Below are positions 32,808-41,706 of a stretch of 54,499 nt of DNA, piece after piece. Location of the stretch: NCBI RefSeq assembly GCF_937873765.1, contig NZ_CALMZC010000060.1, positions 1 through 54,499 on the forward strand, in the 5' to 3' direction. A program made the translations under genes and the position numbers. Source of the DNA: an uncultured Thiothrix sp. (GTDB lineage: Bacteria; Pseudomonadota; Gammaproteobacteria; Thiotrichales; Thiotrichaceae). The notes beneath the pieces are model-generated. The model saw nothing but the letters and a program-made list of their open reading frames with translations, was not told the origin of the DNA and ran no database searches. Numbering within the stretch: position 1 is the first letter of the stretch; each line of letters begins with the position of its first letter.

Positions 32808-33221
32808 TTAACTCAAAAATGGGTTAACAATCAACAAATCCCCTCGAATCTTTAAATGATGCTGCATATCTTCTGAATACAGTATCTTGCAGCCAGCACG
32901 CAAAGCAACTGCCACAATTAAGCTATCCCAATAAGCTAGACTGTACTCTAGCTGTAAACCAGCAGCAGTCAGCAAATCTTCTTTTTCCTGTGCAAGCACC
33001 GGATAGCTTGCCATAAACTCTGATAGGAAATTTTGGATATAAGTCTGGTCTTTGCCCGCTTTACGGAGCAAATTAATGCTAACTTCATTAGCAACCTGTA
33101 CGCTGCTATAAACACTTTCTTCGCCAATAATTAAGCCTATCGCCCTCTGATACTTTGCCTCATCTGACTTGATTAATGAATAAAGCCAAATATTAGTATC
33201 AATAAACACCTTAGCGGGCAT
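32808..33221 (-). CDS. VapC-family PIN-domain toxin
   Basis: The 137-residue PIN nuclease: Asp8 in VFIDTNIWLYSL, Glu near 45 in VQVANEVSINLL, Asp near 99 in LAYWDSLIVAVALRAGCKILYSEDMQ with the final Asp. It belongs to a different PIN subgroup from the toxin at 31106. Its start overlaps the antitoxin gene by 11 bases. Presumed target tRNA or rRNA. Confidence 0.9.
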   Translation of the reverse strand: MPAKVFIDTNIWLYSLIKSDEAKYQRAIGLIIGEESVYSSVQVANEVSINLLRKAGKDQTYIQNFLSEFMASYPVLAQEKEDLLTAAGLQLEYSLAYWDSLIVAVALRAGCKILYSEDMQHHLKIRGDLLIVNPFLS

Positions 33222-33435
33222 AAATATCGTCCCGTGACATCGGTTTAAAATCAGCTAACTCAATAGGGTTTTGCAAATAGCTACTGAAAAACTCTTGTCT
33301 AGGTTTTTGCTGTTCACGACGCAAACGCACTAACTCTTGCAGAGCCAAATGAACAACCTCACGCTTGCTGCGAACATTGGTTAAACGGATCGCCTCTTTA
33401 ACCAGAGTATCGTCTAGTATGATATTGGTACGCAC
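33211..33435 (-). CDS. VapB-type ribbon-helix-helix antitoxin
   Basis: The GTG at 33435 is chosen because GGAGGG lies 7 bases upstream; longer starts put that SD inside the gene. The 74-residue protein begins with a ribbon-helix-helix domain (VRTNIILDDTLVKEAIRLTNVRSKREVVHLALQELVRL) of the VapB/DUF2191 type and ends in a toxin-binding tail (FKPMSRDDIYAR). It should repress its own promoter in the 156-base gap before the nitroreductase, where no specific site was placed. Confidence 0.87.
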   Translation of the reverse strand: MRTNIILDDTLVKEAIRLTNVRSKREVVHLALQELVRLRREQQKPRQEFFSSYLQNPIELADFKPMSRDDIYAR

Positions 33436-33591
33436 AACAGAACCCTCCAAATGTGTATTCTTATACACATAATAGTTAATGTTTTTTTGATAAACAAGCG
33501 AGAAAATTGAGAAACGCGATCAAGTACTAACACTAGAGCCTAAGTTCAGCTTCCGCTACAGTAAGGTTTTACCCCAAATAGGAAGAGGACA

Positions 33592-34260
33592 ATGAAGGTA
33601 AGCGAAGCATTACAGGCTCGAAAATCCACTAGGGCTTTTTTAGACAAACCCGTCAGTCGTGAAACCATTGAGCAAATTCTAAATGCTGCCCGTTGGGCGC
33701 CATCAGGGACGAATACTCAGCCTTGGCAGGTAGCTGTGTTGATGGGTGCAAAAAAGCGGGAGTTGCAGGACAAGATTGAAGGTGCTTATCGCAGCGGGGT
33801 GAAAGGAGGTATGGATTATTCCTACTACCCGAATGAATGGAAAGACCCGTTCTTAGCGCGGCGGCGGGTCTGCGGCTTGCAACTGTATAGCGCGCTCAAA
33901 ATTGGTAAAGAAGATAAAGAGCGGCGCGCTGAACAGTGGGTAGCCAACTACCGCTCGTTTGATGCACCCGTCATGTTACTGTTTTTCATTGATCGCATTA
34001 TGGATACCGGCTCTTATTTAGATTATGGCATGTTTTTGCAGTCGGTGATGTTAGCAGCGGTTGAACACGGCCTAGCCACTTGCCCACAAGCAGCTTTAGG
34101 TGAATACCCTGATATCGTGCGTGACTATTTAGGCTATGACCAAAATCAGATTGTGGTTTGTGGGATGGCTTTAGGCTATGAAGACCCTAGTGCAGACATT
34201 AATAGCTATCGCACTGAGCGCGAAGCGGTGAGTAATTTCACTGAATTTTATATCGACTAA
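33592..34260 (+). CDS. Nitroreductase-family FMN oxidoreductase
   Basis: The 222-residue protein shows family signatures: RKSTRAFLDKPVSRETIEQIL near 10-30, ARWAPSGTNTQPWQ near 34-47 for FMN binding, LDYGMFLQSVMLAAVEHGLATCPQAAL near 142-168 and GMALGYEDP near 192. It reduces nitro compounds or quinones with NAD(P)H in the cytoplasm; the physiological substrate is unknown. GGAAGAGGA precedes the ATG. It marks the return to core chromosome after the toxin-antitoxin island. Confidence 0.92.
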   Translation: MKVSEALQARKSTRAFLDKPVSRETIEQILNAARWAPSGTNTQPWQVAVLMGAKKRELQDKIEGAYRSGVKGGMDYSYYPNEWKDPFLARRRVCGLQLYSALKIGKEDKERRAEQWVANYRSFDAPVMLLFFIDRIMDTGSYLDYGMFLQSVMLAAVEHGLATCPQAALGEYPDIVRDYLGYDQNQIVVCGMALGYEDPSADINSYRTEREAVSNFTEFYID

Positions 34261-34289
34261 GGACAGTCATACAGACCTGCGCTTAAAAA

Positions 34290-34298
34290 TGTTATAAT
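34290..34298 (+). promoter_or_regulatory. Extended -10 promoter of the CNNM gene
   Basis: TGTTATAAT is a perfect TGn-TATAAT element with no recognisable -35, predicting a start near 34305. Confidence 0.5.
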
Positions 34299-34332
34299 CC
34301 CTGCCATTCTAATGGTTGGGGATTGTTAAACT

Positions 34333-35631
34333 GTGGACGTTGCCATTTTATTTGGCCTGATTTTATTAAATGGCTTTTTTGCCATGTCGGAAATTGCCTT
34401 AGTCGCTGCGCGGAAAGCGCGCTTACAAAACCTTGCTCAGCAAGGGGATGACAATGCTGCACTCGCCCTACGTTTAGGCGAAGATCCCACTTTTTTCCTT
34501 TCCGCCGTTCAAATCGGTATTACCTCGATTGGCGTCTTAAATGGTATCGTCGGTGAGGCAGCCTTAAGCCCACCCTTTAGTACTTGGCTACAAAGTCTAG
34601 GCTTAGAAGAGCATATCGCTAGCCCCCTAGCCACGGTTTTAGTCGTCGTGAGTATCACCTATTTTTCAATCGTGCTAGGTGAATTAGTCCCTAAGCGCGT
34701 GGGACAAATGAACCCAGAAGCGATTGCACGCTTTGTGGCGACCCCAATGTGGGGCTTAGCCATCATTACTAAACCGTTCGTGATGCTGCTATCGGGTTCC
34801 ACCCGCTTATTATTAAGCTTGTTAGGTGCGAAAGATGATGGCCGCTCCTCAGTGACGGAAGAAGACATTCACCTATTATTAAGTGAAGGCTCAGAAGCGG
34901 GTGTCATAGAAGCACAAGAGCATCAAATGGTGCGGAATGTATTCCGCTTAGATGACCGGCAGATTTCATCCTTTATGGTACCGCGCAGTGATGTCGCCTA
35001 TTTAGATGTAGATCGTCCTTTAGAGGAAAATTTAGAGCTAATCCAAACCAGCCGTTATTCACGCTTTCCTGTGGTGAAAGGTAATTGGAAGGAAGTGTTA
35101 GGGGTGGCAAGCACTAGCCGCTTATTAAATCAAAAGCTCAGTGGCGAACCGATTGATCTCACTAAGAATCTACGTCCTGCTGCTTTTGTACCTGAATCTT
35201 TAACCGGTATTGAACTGTTAGAAAACTTTAAAGACTCGGGTAGCCAGCTAGTTTTCATTATTGATGAGTATGGCGAAATTCAAGGAATCGTCACTTTGCA
35301 TGATATGATGGAAGCCATCATGGGCGAATTTAAGCCGCAACATCAAGATGATACTTGGGCGGTGCAACGTGAGGATGGTAGCTGGTTATTAGACGGTTTA
35401 ATTCCCATCCCTGAGCTGAAAGATCGTCTGGATATTCGTACCGTACCGGAAGAAGACAAAGGACGCTATCACACCATTAGTGGAATGCTGATGTTACTGT
35501 TAGGCCGCCTACCACAAGAAGCCGACCATTGTGAATGGGAGGGCTGGCGTTTAGAAGTCGTGGATATGGATGGTACACGGATCGACAAAGTGATGGCCAC
35601 CCGCATTCAGGCTGAGGAACCCAGTATCTGA
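34333..35631 (+). CDS. CNNM/CorC-HlyC membrane protein (hemolysin-family)
   Basis: The 432-residue inner-membrane protein has a DUF21/CNNM domain of about three to four helices (1-190, LNGFFAMSEIALVAARKARLQNLA). A CBS pair follows (about 200-330, VPRSDVAYLDVDRPLEENLELIQTSRYSRFPV and FIIDEYGEIQGIVTLHDMMEAIMGE), and then a C-terminal CorC_HlyC domain (LDGLIPIPELKDRL). Members move or regulate magnesium or cobalt despite the hemolysin name. The GTG start at 34333 has only a distant GGGG, so the N-terminus is less certain. Confidence 0.9.
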   Translation: MDVAILFGLILLNGFFAMSEIALVAARKARLQNLAQQGDDNAALALRLGEDPTFFLSAVQIGITSIGVLNGIVGEAALSPPFSTWLQSLGLEEHIASPLATVLVVVSITYFSIVLGELVPKRVGQMNPEAIARFVATPMWGLAIITKPFVMLLSGSTRLLLSLLGAKDDGRSSVTEEDIHLLLSEGSEAGVIEAQEHQMVRNVFRLDDRQISSFMVPRSDVAYLDVDRPLEENLELIQTSRYSRFPVVKGNWKEVLGVASTSRLLNQKLSGEPIDLTKNLRPAAFVPESLTGIELLENFKDSGSQLVFIIDEYGEIQGIVTLHDMMEAIMGEFKPQHQDDTWAVQREDGSWLLDGLIPIPELKDRLDIRTVPEEDKGRYHTISGMLMLLLGRLPQEADHCEWEGWRLEVVDMDGTRIDKVMATRIQAEEPSI

Positions 35632-35702
35632 ATATTTTGTACACTAGCTATTAAGACTGTGAACTACAATTACCAAATAGGAAGCTTGGGAGATTTTCTA
35701 CA

Positions 35703-36290
35703 ATGGAACTGTTGATTGGCATATCCCGTGAAGCACGCTTGCGGGTCATTGAGCTTGGGAAAAATTGGAATCACTTTTTAATCTTAGGTTGTATTTTATT
35801 ATTAGGTGGTGTCCTAGGGATCACTATTCCTTTAACGACCAGTCAGAATGCTGAACAGGTAATGGGTTGGGTAGTGCTAGCTTGCGGTTTTTTCCAGCTA
35901 TTTCAAGCTTTACGTGTCTATGGCACTACAACTTTCCGTTGGTGGCTCCTATTTGGTAGTTTGCTAGTTCTACTCGCGGTGGCTATTTTACAAAATCCTA
36001 TCCAGCAAATATCTAGCCTGCAGTTAGTCACGAGCTTATTAGTTTTGCTTGCACTCTTAAAAATTATTTATGCTTATCGCTTACGGCCTGCCCGTGAGTG
36101 GTTTTGGCTGCTAGTATCAGGACTAATTAGCCTCATTCTTGCAGCACTCTTAGTCATGAATTTGTGGCAAGCTGATGGTAGACTGGGTTTGGTGCTAGCA
36201 GCAGAGCTCATCAACGCTGGTTTATGGTTAACACTGATCGGTTGGGGCTTCAATACCATGAATGAGCGCTTGATTAAGCAAGTCGTTTAA
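35703..36290 (+). CDS. HdeD-like (DUF308) membrane protein
   Basis: A 195-residue protein with six predicted helices in two DUF308 triplets (HFLILGCILLLGGVLGITIPL and WFWLLVSGLISLILAALLVM). This is the HdeD fold, an acid-resistance membrane protein in E. coli, but function elsewhere is unproven. A soluble N-terminus of about 22 residues includes REARLRVIELGKNW. It is 41 bases upstream of chrA and could be co-transcribed. Confidence 0.8.
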   Translation: MELLIGISREARLRVIELGKNWNHFLILGCILLLGGVLGITIPLTTSQNAEQVMGWVVLACGFFQLFQALRVYGTTTFRWWLLFGSLLVLLAVAILQNPIQQISSLQLVTSLLVLLALLKIIYAYRLRPAREWFWLLVSGLISLILAALLVMNLWQADGRLGLVLAAELINAGLWLTLIGWGFNTMNERLIKQVV

Positions 36291-36331
36291 GCTGAATTAG
36301 CAGCTCCAATCCCCAACACTTAGGACTGATT

Positions 36332-37681
36332 TTGGACTCAGCTCATTCATCTCTCCAAACTCCCCCTGCTAAGCCTAGTTTTCAGAGCACTTTAAAGTAT
36401 TGGCTCAAACTAGGCTTTATCAGCTTTGGCGGCCCTGCAGGGCAAATAGCCATGATGCACACGGATTTAGTTGACAAAAAACGTTGGATTTCTGAACAGC
36501 GCTTTCTACATGCACTCAATTACTGCATGCTGCTACCCGGCCCTGAGGCTACACAACTAGCGATCTATATCAACTGGTTACTTTATGGAGCTTGGGGCGG
36601 AATTGCCGCTGGCTTATTATTTGTGTTACCCGCTTTTATTCTACTATGTTTATTAGCTGCTCTGTATTTGACTTGGGGACAGATGCCACTCGTTCAAGGC
36701 CTATTTTATGGAATTAAACCTGCGGTTGTAGCTATTGTCCTCTTTGCAGCTTGGCGCATTGGCAGCCGTTCTTTAAAGAATGCTTGGCTCTGGAGCATTG
36801 CTGGACTTGCATTTAGTGCCATGTTCTTTTTTAAAATTGGCTTTCCGTTGATTGTTCTAACTGCAGCATTATTAGGCGTCTTGGGTGGACGATTCCTACC
36901 TGACAAGTTTCAGATGAGCCAAACTCATGCGGCTCAATCCTCCTCGCAGCCAGCAGCAGTGATTGATAATCATACACCCCCACCTGAGCATGCCCATTTT
37001 AATAAAACTCGGCTGCTCACGATTGTTTTAGCTTTTGTTGTGATTTGGGGTTTAAGCTTAGCGCTAATCAATAGCCAACCTGTATTAACTAATATGGGTA
37101 TGTTCTTCACCAAAGCAGCTTTCTTAACCATTGGTGGTGCTTATGCAGTTCTGCCCTATGTTTATCAGGGTGCTGTAGAGCATTTTCAGTGGCTGAATGC
37201 TGGGCAAATGATGGATGGTTTAGCTCTAGGCGAAACCACCCCCGGCCCCTTGATTATGATTGTGACTTGGATTGGTTATATTGGTGGAGTGACTAAAGAC
37301 TTAGGCTTAAATCCAGTCTTAGGGGGGGTAGCAGGAGCAACGGTCGCTACCTTTTTCACTTTTCTGCCTTCGTTTTTATTTATTTTAGCGGGCGCACCAG
37401 TGTTAGAAGCCACCCGTGGACAATTGAAATTTACAGCCCCCTTAACGGCCATTACCGCTGCAGTGGTTGGTGTAATTTTAAATTTAGCAGTGTTTTTTGC
37501 TTGGCATGTGTTTTGGCCAGAAGCAACTACCAGCGCAGTCTTTCAAGGACAGTTTGATCTATTTGCAGTTGTTGTGGCAGGAACTGCCTTTGTAGCTTTA
37601 TGGAAATATAAAATCGATGTGATTTATGTGGTTGCTGTGAGTGCAATTATCGGTTTAGCTTATTTTCTGTGGAGCCTTTAA
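36332..37681 (+). CDS. chrA: Chromate transporter ChrA
   Basis: The 449-residue two-domain ChrA, each half with a CHR motif: FISFGGPAGQIAMMHTDLVDKKRWISEQRFLHALNYCMLLPGPEATQLA (about 30-78), and AAFLTIGGAYAVLPYV with LALGETTPGPLIMIVTWIGY in the second half. It exports chromate by anion exchange at the inner membrane, and in sulfur bacteria may also touch sulfate balance. The TTG start is supported by AGGA 6 bases upstream and by lack of an ATG before the first CHR motif. It is convergent with yggT. Confidence 0.92.
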   Translation: MDSAHSSLQTPPAKPSFQSTLKYWLKLGFISFGGPAGQIAMMHTDLVDKKRWISEQRFLHALNYCMLLPGPEATQLAIYINWLLYGAWGGIAAGLLFVLPAFILLCLLAALYLTWGQMPLVQGLFYGIKPAVVAIVLFAAWRIGSRSLKNAWLWSIAGLAFSAMFFFKIGFPLIVLTAALLGVLGGRFLPDKFQMSQTHAAQSSSQPAAVIDNHTPPPEHAHFNKTRLLTIVLAFVVIWGLSLALINSQPVLTNMGMFFTKAAFLTIGGAYAVLPYVYQGAVEHFQWLNAGQMMDGLALGETTPGPLIMIVTWIGYIGGVTKDLGLNPVLGGVAGATVATFFTFLPSFLFILAGAPVLEATRGQLKFTAPLTAITAAVVGVILNLAVFFAWHVFWPEATTSAVFQGQFDLFAVVVAGTAFVALWKYKIDVIYVVAVSAIIGLAYFLWSL

Positions 37682-37690
37682 GGGTGGCAT

Positions 37691-37719
37691 TAAGCAAACT
37701 GAAGCTATCAATTTGCTTA
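37691..37719. terminator. Bidirectional stem-loop between chrA and yggT
   Basis: TAAGCAAA (37691-37698) pairs with TTTGCTTA (37712-37719) around a 13-nt loop, 10 bases past the chrA stop and 10 before the yggT stop. The stem is AT-rich, so strength is modest. Confidence 0.45.
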
Positions 37720-37728
37720 GCCAGAGCT

Positions 37729-38277
37729 TTAAATATTCGGGAAACCGCCTAATCCAATTAACACCACTTGTAGCAGCAAAATTGCTACCAGCGGTGATAA
37801 GTCTACCATGCCAATCAGCGGAACGAATTTACGAATGGGATCAAGGATAGGAGCAGTCAAACTATCTAATAAGGAACCCAACGGATTGCCATAGCTATTG
37901 CCAACCCAGCTCATAATCGCCTGAATAATTAGAGCGACCATAAAAATCCACACCACTGTACGAATCAGATCGGCCAGCACAGCTAATAATAAACCGCCTA
38001 CTCCAGCATCCAACCCTTGAATACTCATTAGTAAAGTGGCAGCAATCAGCTTTAAAGTAAATGCGAGGACTAAAGAGGCACTATCAATTTTACCAACTGG
38101 CGGGATAAAACGGCGTAAAGGAACTAGTACTGGATTGGTAATCTTGACTAGAAACTGTGAGAGTGGGTTATAAAAATCAGCTCTGACTAAAGCGAGTAAA
38201 AATCGCAGCAATACTGCGCCAATATATAGCGAGAACAGCGTTGAAATCAGAAATACCGCAATATTTTGAAAAACCAT
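37729..38277 (-). CDS. yggT: YggT-family membrane protein
   Basis: The ATG at 38277 (AGGAGCGGAGC upstream) gives 182 residues; a longer frame would overlap proC by 62 bases. Two YGGT units, each a helix pair with the conserved LVRADFYNPLSQFLVKITNPVLVPLRRFIPPVG and GNPLGSLLDSLTAPILDPIRKFVPLIGMVDLSPLVAILLL. The role is unclear; it is linked to cell division or osmotic tolerance in other species. It follows proC, as in most gammaproteobacteria. Confidence 0.9.
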   Translation of the reverse strand: MVFQNIAVFLISTLFSLYIGAVLLRFLLALVRADFYNPLSQFLVKITNPVLVPLRRFIPPVGKIDSASLVLAFTLKLIAATLLMSIQGLDAGVGGLLLAVLADLIRTVVWIFMVALIIQAIMSWVGNSYGNPLGSLLDSLTAPILDPIRKFVPLIGMVDLSPLVAILLLQVVLIGLGGFPNI

Positions 38278-38290
38278 GAAAGCTCCGCTC

Positions 38291-39130
38291 CTAGCTATTC
38301 GCTGCTGCCAATTCTTTCGAGCGCTGCGCAGCAGCTTGTAAAGCCTCAGCAAACAGAGGCACTAATCCACCCGCACTCAATTTATTTAAAGCAGCTTCAG
38401 TAGTACCGCCCTTAGAAGTGACTTGCTTACGCAGCTCAGCAGGCTTTTGATCACTCTCTAAAGCTAAGCGTGCTGCACCTAAGGCTGTTTGTACAACTAA
38501 AAGCTGGGCATCTTCTGACTTCAACCCTAAAGACTCTGCCGCCGCTTGCATGGCTTCCATCACGAGGAAGAAATAAGCAGGGCCACTACCTGAAACTGCG
38601 GTCACAGCATCCAGTTTAGCTTCATCTTCAAACCACAAGGTAATTCCAACAGTACGTAATATGCTTTCTGCAAGGCTACGCTGTTCTTTGGAAACTTGTA
38701 GATTGGCATATAAACCAGTAGCACCTGCTTTGACCAAAGCCGGCGTATTCGGCATACAACGTACAATCGGTAAATGCCCCCCTAACCAAGCATTTAAAGA
38801 CTCCTCACGAATCCCTGCCGCAACCGACACGAACAGTGGACGCTGCTTTTGCGCTAAATCCTGCAAAGGTTCGATTACAGTACGCATCATTTGCGGCTTA
38901 ACTGCCAAGACGACGACATCAGCACCTTGGATTGTTGCAGCATTATCCGTACTGGTGAAAATTTGACTGCCATAACTACGGATCACATCCAGTTGATTTT
39001 GATCTGGATCAGACACACGAAGTTGTAAACTCCCAGCATCTTGTAACATACCCGCAATCAGACTGCGTGCCATATTGCCAGCACCAATGAAAGCGACAGT
39101 GGTGGGTTTTCTGGATAGTTGTGGCGTCAT
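38291..39130 (-). CDS. proC: Pyrroline-5-carboxylate reductase (ProC)
   Basis: ProC catalyses the last step of proline synthesis with NADPH. The 279-residue protein has an N-terminal Rossmann motif FIGAGNMARSLIAGM near 14-28, the VVLAVKPQ segment near 70, and the C-terminal P5CR dimer signature TAVSGSGPAYFFLVMEAM followed by TSKGGTTEAAL. The usual upstream neighbour yggS is absent; a DUF2156 gene lies 80 bases upstream. Confidence 0.95.
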   Translation of the reverse strand: MTPQLSRKPTTVAFIGAGNMARSLIAGMLQDAGSLQLRVSDPDQNQLDVIRSYGSQIFTSTDNAATIQGADVVVLAVKPQMMRTVIEPLQDLAQKQRPLFVSVAAGIREESLNAWLGGHLPIVRCMPNTPALVKAGATGLYANLQVSKEQRSLAESILRTVGITLWFEDEAKLDAVTAVSGSGPAYFFLVMEAMQAAAESLGLKSEDAQLLVVQTALGAARLALESDQKPAELRKQVTSKGGTTEAALNKLSAGGLVPLFAEALQAAAQRSKELAAANS

Positions 39131-39210
39131 AGGCGTTTTATCTCTCTGCTCTAAAGATGGTAAATTAGTTTATAACAGCTCAAGGCACAGCGTTGCTAGA
39201 CTGGCTCAGC

Positions 39211-40191
39211 TTAAATCATACGCATCGCTTTCATCAGAATAATCATCTCCCATAAGCGATTGCCCTGTGTGGATGAAAAATACACATGTTGACGCTGCCC
39301 ATGAAATTTTTTCTTATGGCTAATATTGCCCTGAAAAGGATACAAATGATTGAGCTTACGATAGGCATATTTTAAGCCTTTCATCGTGAATTCATTATGG
39401 CGAAAATGCTTGCGCAGCACATATAAAGGCATTAAGCCTAAAGAGACTTTTTGTACGCCTTCTTGCTGAAAAGTCCGCATAGCTTCAAGGATAATGAAAA
39501 CACTAAGACCATTGGGTGCATCCGCAGTAATCCGGTCAAAATTATGGTAGTAGCCAATAATTTTACCTTGCTCGTACATGGGGTCAAAAATCGCTAAACC
39601 CACCAATTTTCCCTGCTGCCGTGCCCAAAAACAGCGCACATCGGGTTCATCGGTAGGCACAAAAGGCCGCGTCAATAGAATGAGTTCTTTCCCACCTTTT
39701 TCCTGCATCCATTCTTTAGACAAAGCCTCAATTTCGTGCTTATTACAATCTGAAAGCGCACGCTCTTCAACAATGACACCTTCACGCTCACATTTATTCC
39801 GCCATTGACGTAATTTAGCACGCTCTTTACCCGCTAAATCAAAGGGAATCGGTAGTTCAGTTTCTTGCCCAAAATGATTGACCTCATAGCCTAGTTTTTC
39901 GAGGACTTGCCCAATCAGCGCAGTACACTGTAAGACAATCACACGTTTATGTAATTGAATAAAGCGCTGCAATAGACCTTCGGCTTGGTCAAGCGCACAA
40001 ATCGGATCAGCTAAGATAATCTTCCGCCCTAAAGGTGCGAAGAGTGGATGGCGAAACGGTAGATAAGCAATAAAGCCAATCCCTTCTTCAAGATAATACT
40101 GCATACCTGCTTGCAAGCTTGAATAGCTTAAACAGCCCTTGCCGTATTGTTTAAGATAAACTTCGAGGCGCTGCCAATCCGGATGAGTCAT
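39211..40191 (-). CDS. DUF2156 protein (MprF-type aminoacyltransferase domain)
   Basis: The 326-residue soluble protein corresponds to the catalytic GNAT-like half of phosphatidylglycerol lysyltransferases, without the membrane flippase part: FIAYLPFRHPLFAPLGRKIILADPICA near 38-62, GYYHNFDRITADAPNGLSVFIILEAMRTF near 210-238, and SLGLMPLYVLRKHF and KGLKYAYRKLNHLYPFQGNISHKKKF near the end. It could aminoacylate a lipid or another acceptor; this is inferred from family. It is in the same direction as proC. Confidence 0.75.
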   Translation of the reverse strand: MTHPDWQRLEVYLKQYGKGCLSYSSLQAGMQYYLEEGIGFIAYLPFRHPLFAPLGRKIILADPICALDQAEGLLQRFIQLHKRVIVLQCTALIGQVLEKLGYEVNHFGQETELPIPFDLAGKERAKLRQWRNKCEREGVIVEERALSDCNKHEIEALSKEWMQEKGGKELILLTRPFVPTDEPDVRCFWARQQGKLVGLAIFDPMYEQGKIIGYYHNFDRITADAPNGLSVFIILEAMRTFQQEGVQKVSLGLMPLYVLRKHFRHNEFTMKGLKYAYRKLNHLYPFQGNISHKKKFHGQRQHVYFSSTQGNRLWEMIILMKAMRMI

Positions 40192-40236
40192 TGGATACTT
40201 AAAATGATTGTTGAATGCGCATTGTCGAAGAAAGCC

Positions 40237-41706
40237 TCAGGAAGAGCAACTGACACTAATGCTATCGGCCCAAGCCGGTGGATGATCCATATAGCGCTCC
40301 ATACCAACTTGTTCGGTGAAAGGCCGTTGCAACAATTTTAGCAATAGCTCCACTTCGCTTGCATCACCCTGCTCTGCTTTAGCAATCGCTTGCTGAGCCA
40401 TATAGTTTCGCAGAATATAAGCTGGATTAACTTCCTGCATCCGTATTTGCCGTTCAGCATCTACCGACTGTTCTTGCTCTAAACGCTCTCGATATTGAAG
40501 TGCCCACGCATCAAAGGCCGTTCGATCTACAAATAAATCGCGAACTGCCTGCTCAGACTCATTCACTTGCAAGCCAAGCTTACTTAAGCGGCGGAAGAAA
40601 ATGGTGTAATCGACTAAGTTCTGCTGCATTTTAATCAGCAGATCAGCGATTAATGCCTCATCACTAGCTAAGGCTTGATGTAAACCTAATTTAGCACGCA
40701 TCCCAGCGAGCCAAGTTTGGTCAAAGGCGTCTTGGTACTGGAGTAAAGCTGAGCGTGCTTTCTCGACTGCTGCATCAGGATCGTCGGCTAATAAAGGCAA
40801 AAAGGCATGCGCTAGGGCATTCAGATTCCATAAGCCAATCGAAGGTTGTTGATCAAAGGCATAGCGCCCAGCTTGATCGGTATGATTACAGATAAAGTTT
40901 GGGTCATAGACATCTAAAAAGCCATAAGGGCCATAATCTAAGGTCAACCCAAGCATGGACATATTGTCAGTATTCATGACCCCGTGCGCGAAACCGACAC
41001 ATTGCCATTGCGCTATCAAGCGTGCAGTACGCTTCACGACCGTTTCCAGTAAAGCCAGATACGGCTCCGCTGTCGATTGCAATTCAGGAACATGATTCGC
41101 AAGAACAAAATCCGCTAGTTGCCTAAGTTGCTCATATTGACGACGATGGAAAAAGACTTCAAAACTACCGAAACGAAGATGTGAAGCTGCCATCCGTACT
41201 AATAAAGCACCATACTCAAGGCGCTCGCGATACACTTCCTCATCGCTTACGAACATACACAAGGCGCGGGTGCTGGGAATACCTAAAGCATGCATCGCTT
41301 CTGAGCATAAATACTCACGTACCGTGGAACGAATTACTGCCCGACCATCACTAAAGCGCGAAAAAGGGGTTGGCCCTGAGCCTTTTAGTTGTAATTCAAA
41401 GCCTTGAGTTTCACCAAGAATAATTGCCCGCCCATCCCCCAATTGTGGCACATAAGAACCAAATTGATGGCCTGCGTAGAGCATAGAAATCGGCTGTGTA
41501 CCCTCCCAAGACCGCTCGCCATTAAAATAAGCGGTAAAAGCGGGATGCTGCGTTTCCTTAGGGTCTAACTGAATTAGTTGTGCAGCGGCAGTATTAAAAC
41601 TAAACAGCCGCGCATTAGCTAAGGGCGTAGGCTTTACCCGCGCATAAAAATGCGCAGGTAATTGTGCAAAACGATTCTGAAACGGCAGGGTATCCAGCTT
41701 ATACAT
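40237..41706 (-). CDS. selO: Protein adenylyltransferase SelO (YdiU)
   Basis: SelO is a pseudokinase that transfers AMP from ATP to proteins during redox stress. The 489-residue protein has the family start (FQNRFAQLPAHFYARVKPTPLANARL), YAGHQFGSYVPQLGDGRAIILGE, QLKGSGPTPFSRFSDGRAVIRS, FAHGVMNTDNMSMLGLTLDYGPYGF, and the conserved end VSCSS with the C-terminal cysteine used for disulfide regulation. Its ATG shares one base with the folE2 stop (TAATG), so the two are translationally coupled. Confidence 0.95.
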   Translation of the reverse strand: MYKLDTLPFQNRFAQLPAHFYARVKPTPLANARLFSFNTAAAQLIQLDPKETQHPAFTAYFNGERSWEGTQPISMLYAGHQFGSYVPQLGDGRAIILGETQGFELQLKGSGPTPFSRFSDGRAVIRSTVREYLCSEAMHALGIPSTRALCMFVSDEEVYRERLEYGALLVRMAASHLRFGSFEVFFHRRQYEQLRQLADFVLANHVPELQSTAEPYLALLETVVKRTARLIAQWQCVGFAHGVMNTDNMSMLGLTLDYGPYGFLDVYDPNFICNHTDQAGRYAFDQQPSIGLWNLNALAHAFLPLLADDPDAAVEKARSALLQYQDAFDQTWLAGMRAKLGLHQALASDEALIADLLIKMQQNLVDYTIFFRRLSKLGLQVNESEQAVRDLFVDRTAFDAWALQYRERLEQEQSVDAERQIRMQEVNPAYILRNYMAQQAIAKAEQGDASEVELLLKLLQRPFTEQVGMERYMDHPPAWADSISVSCSS

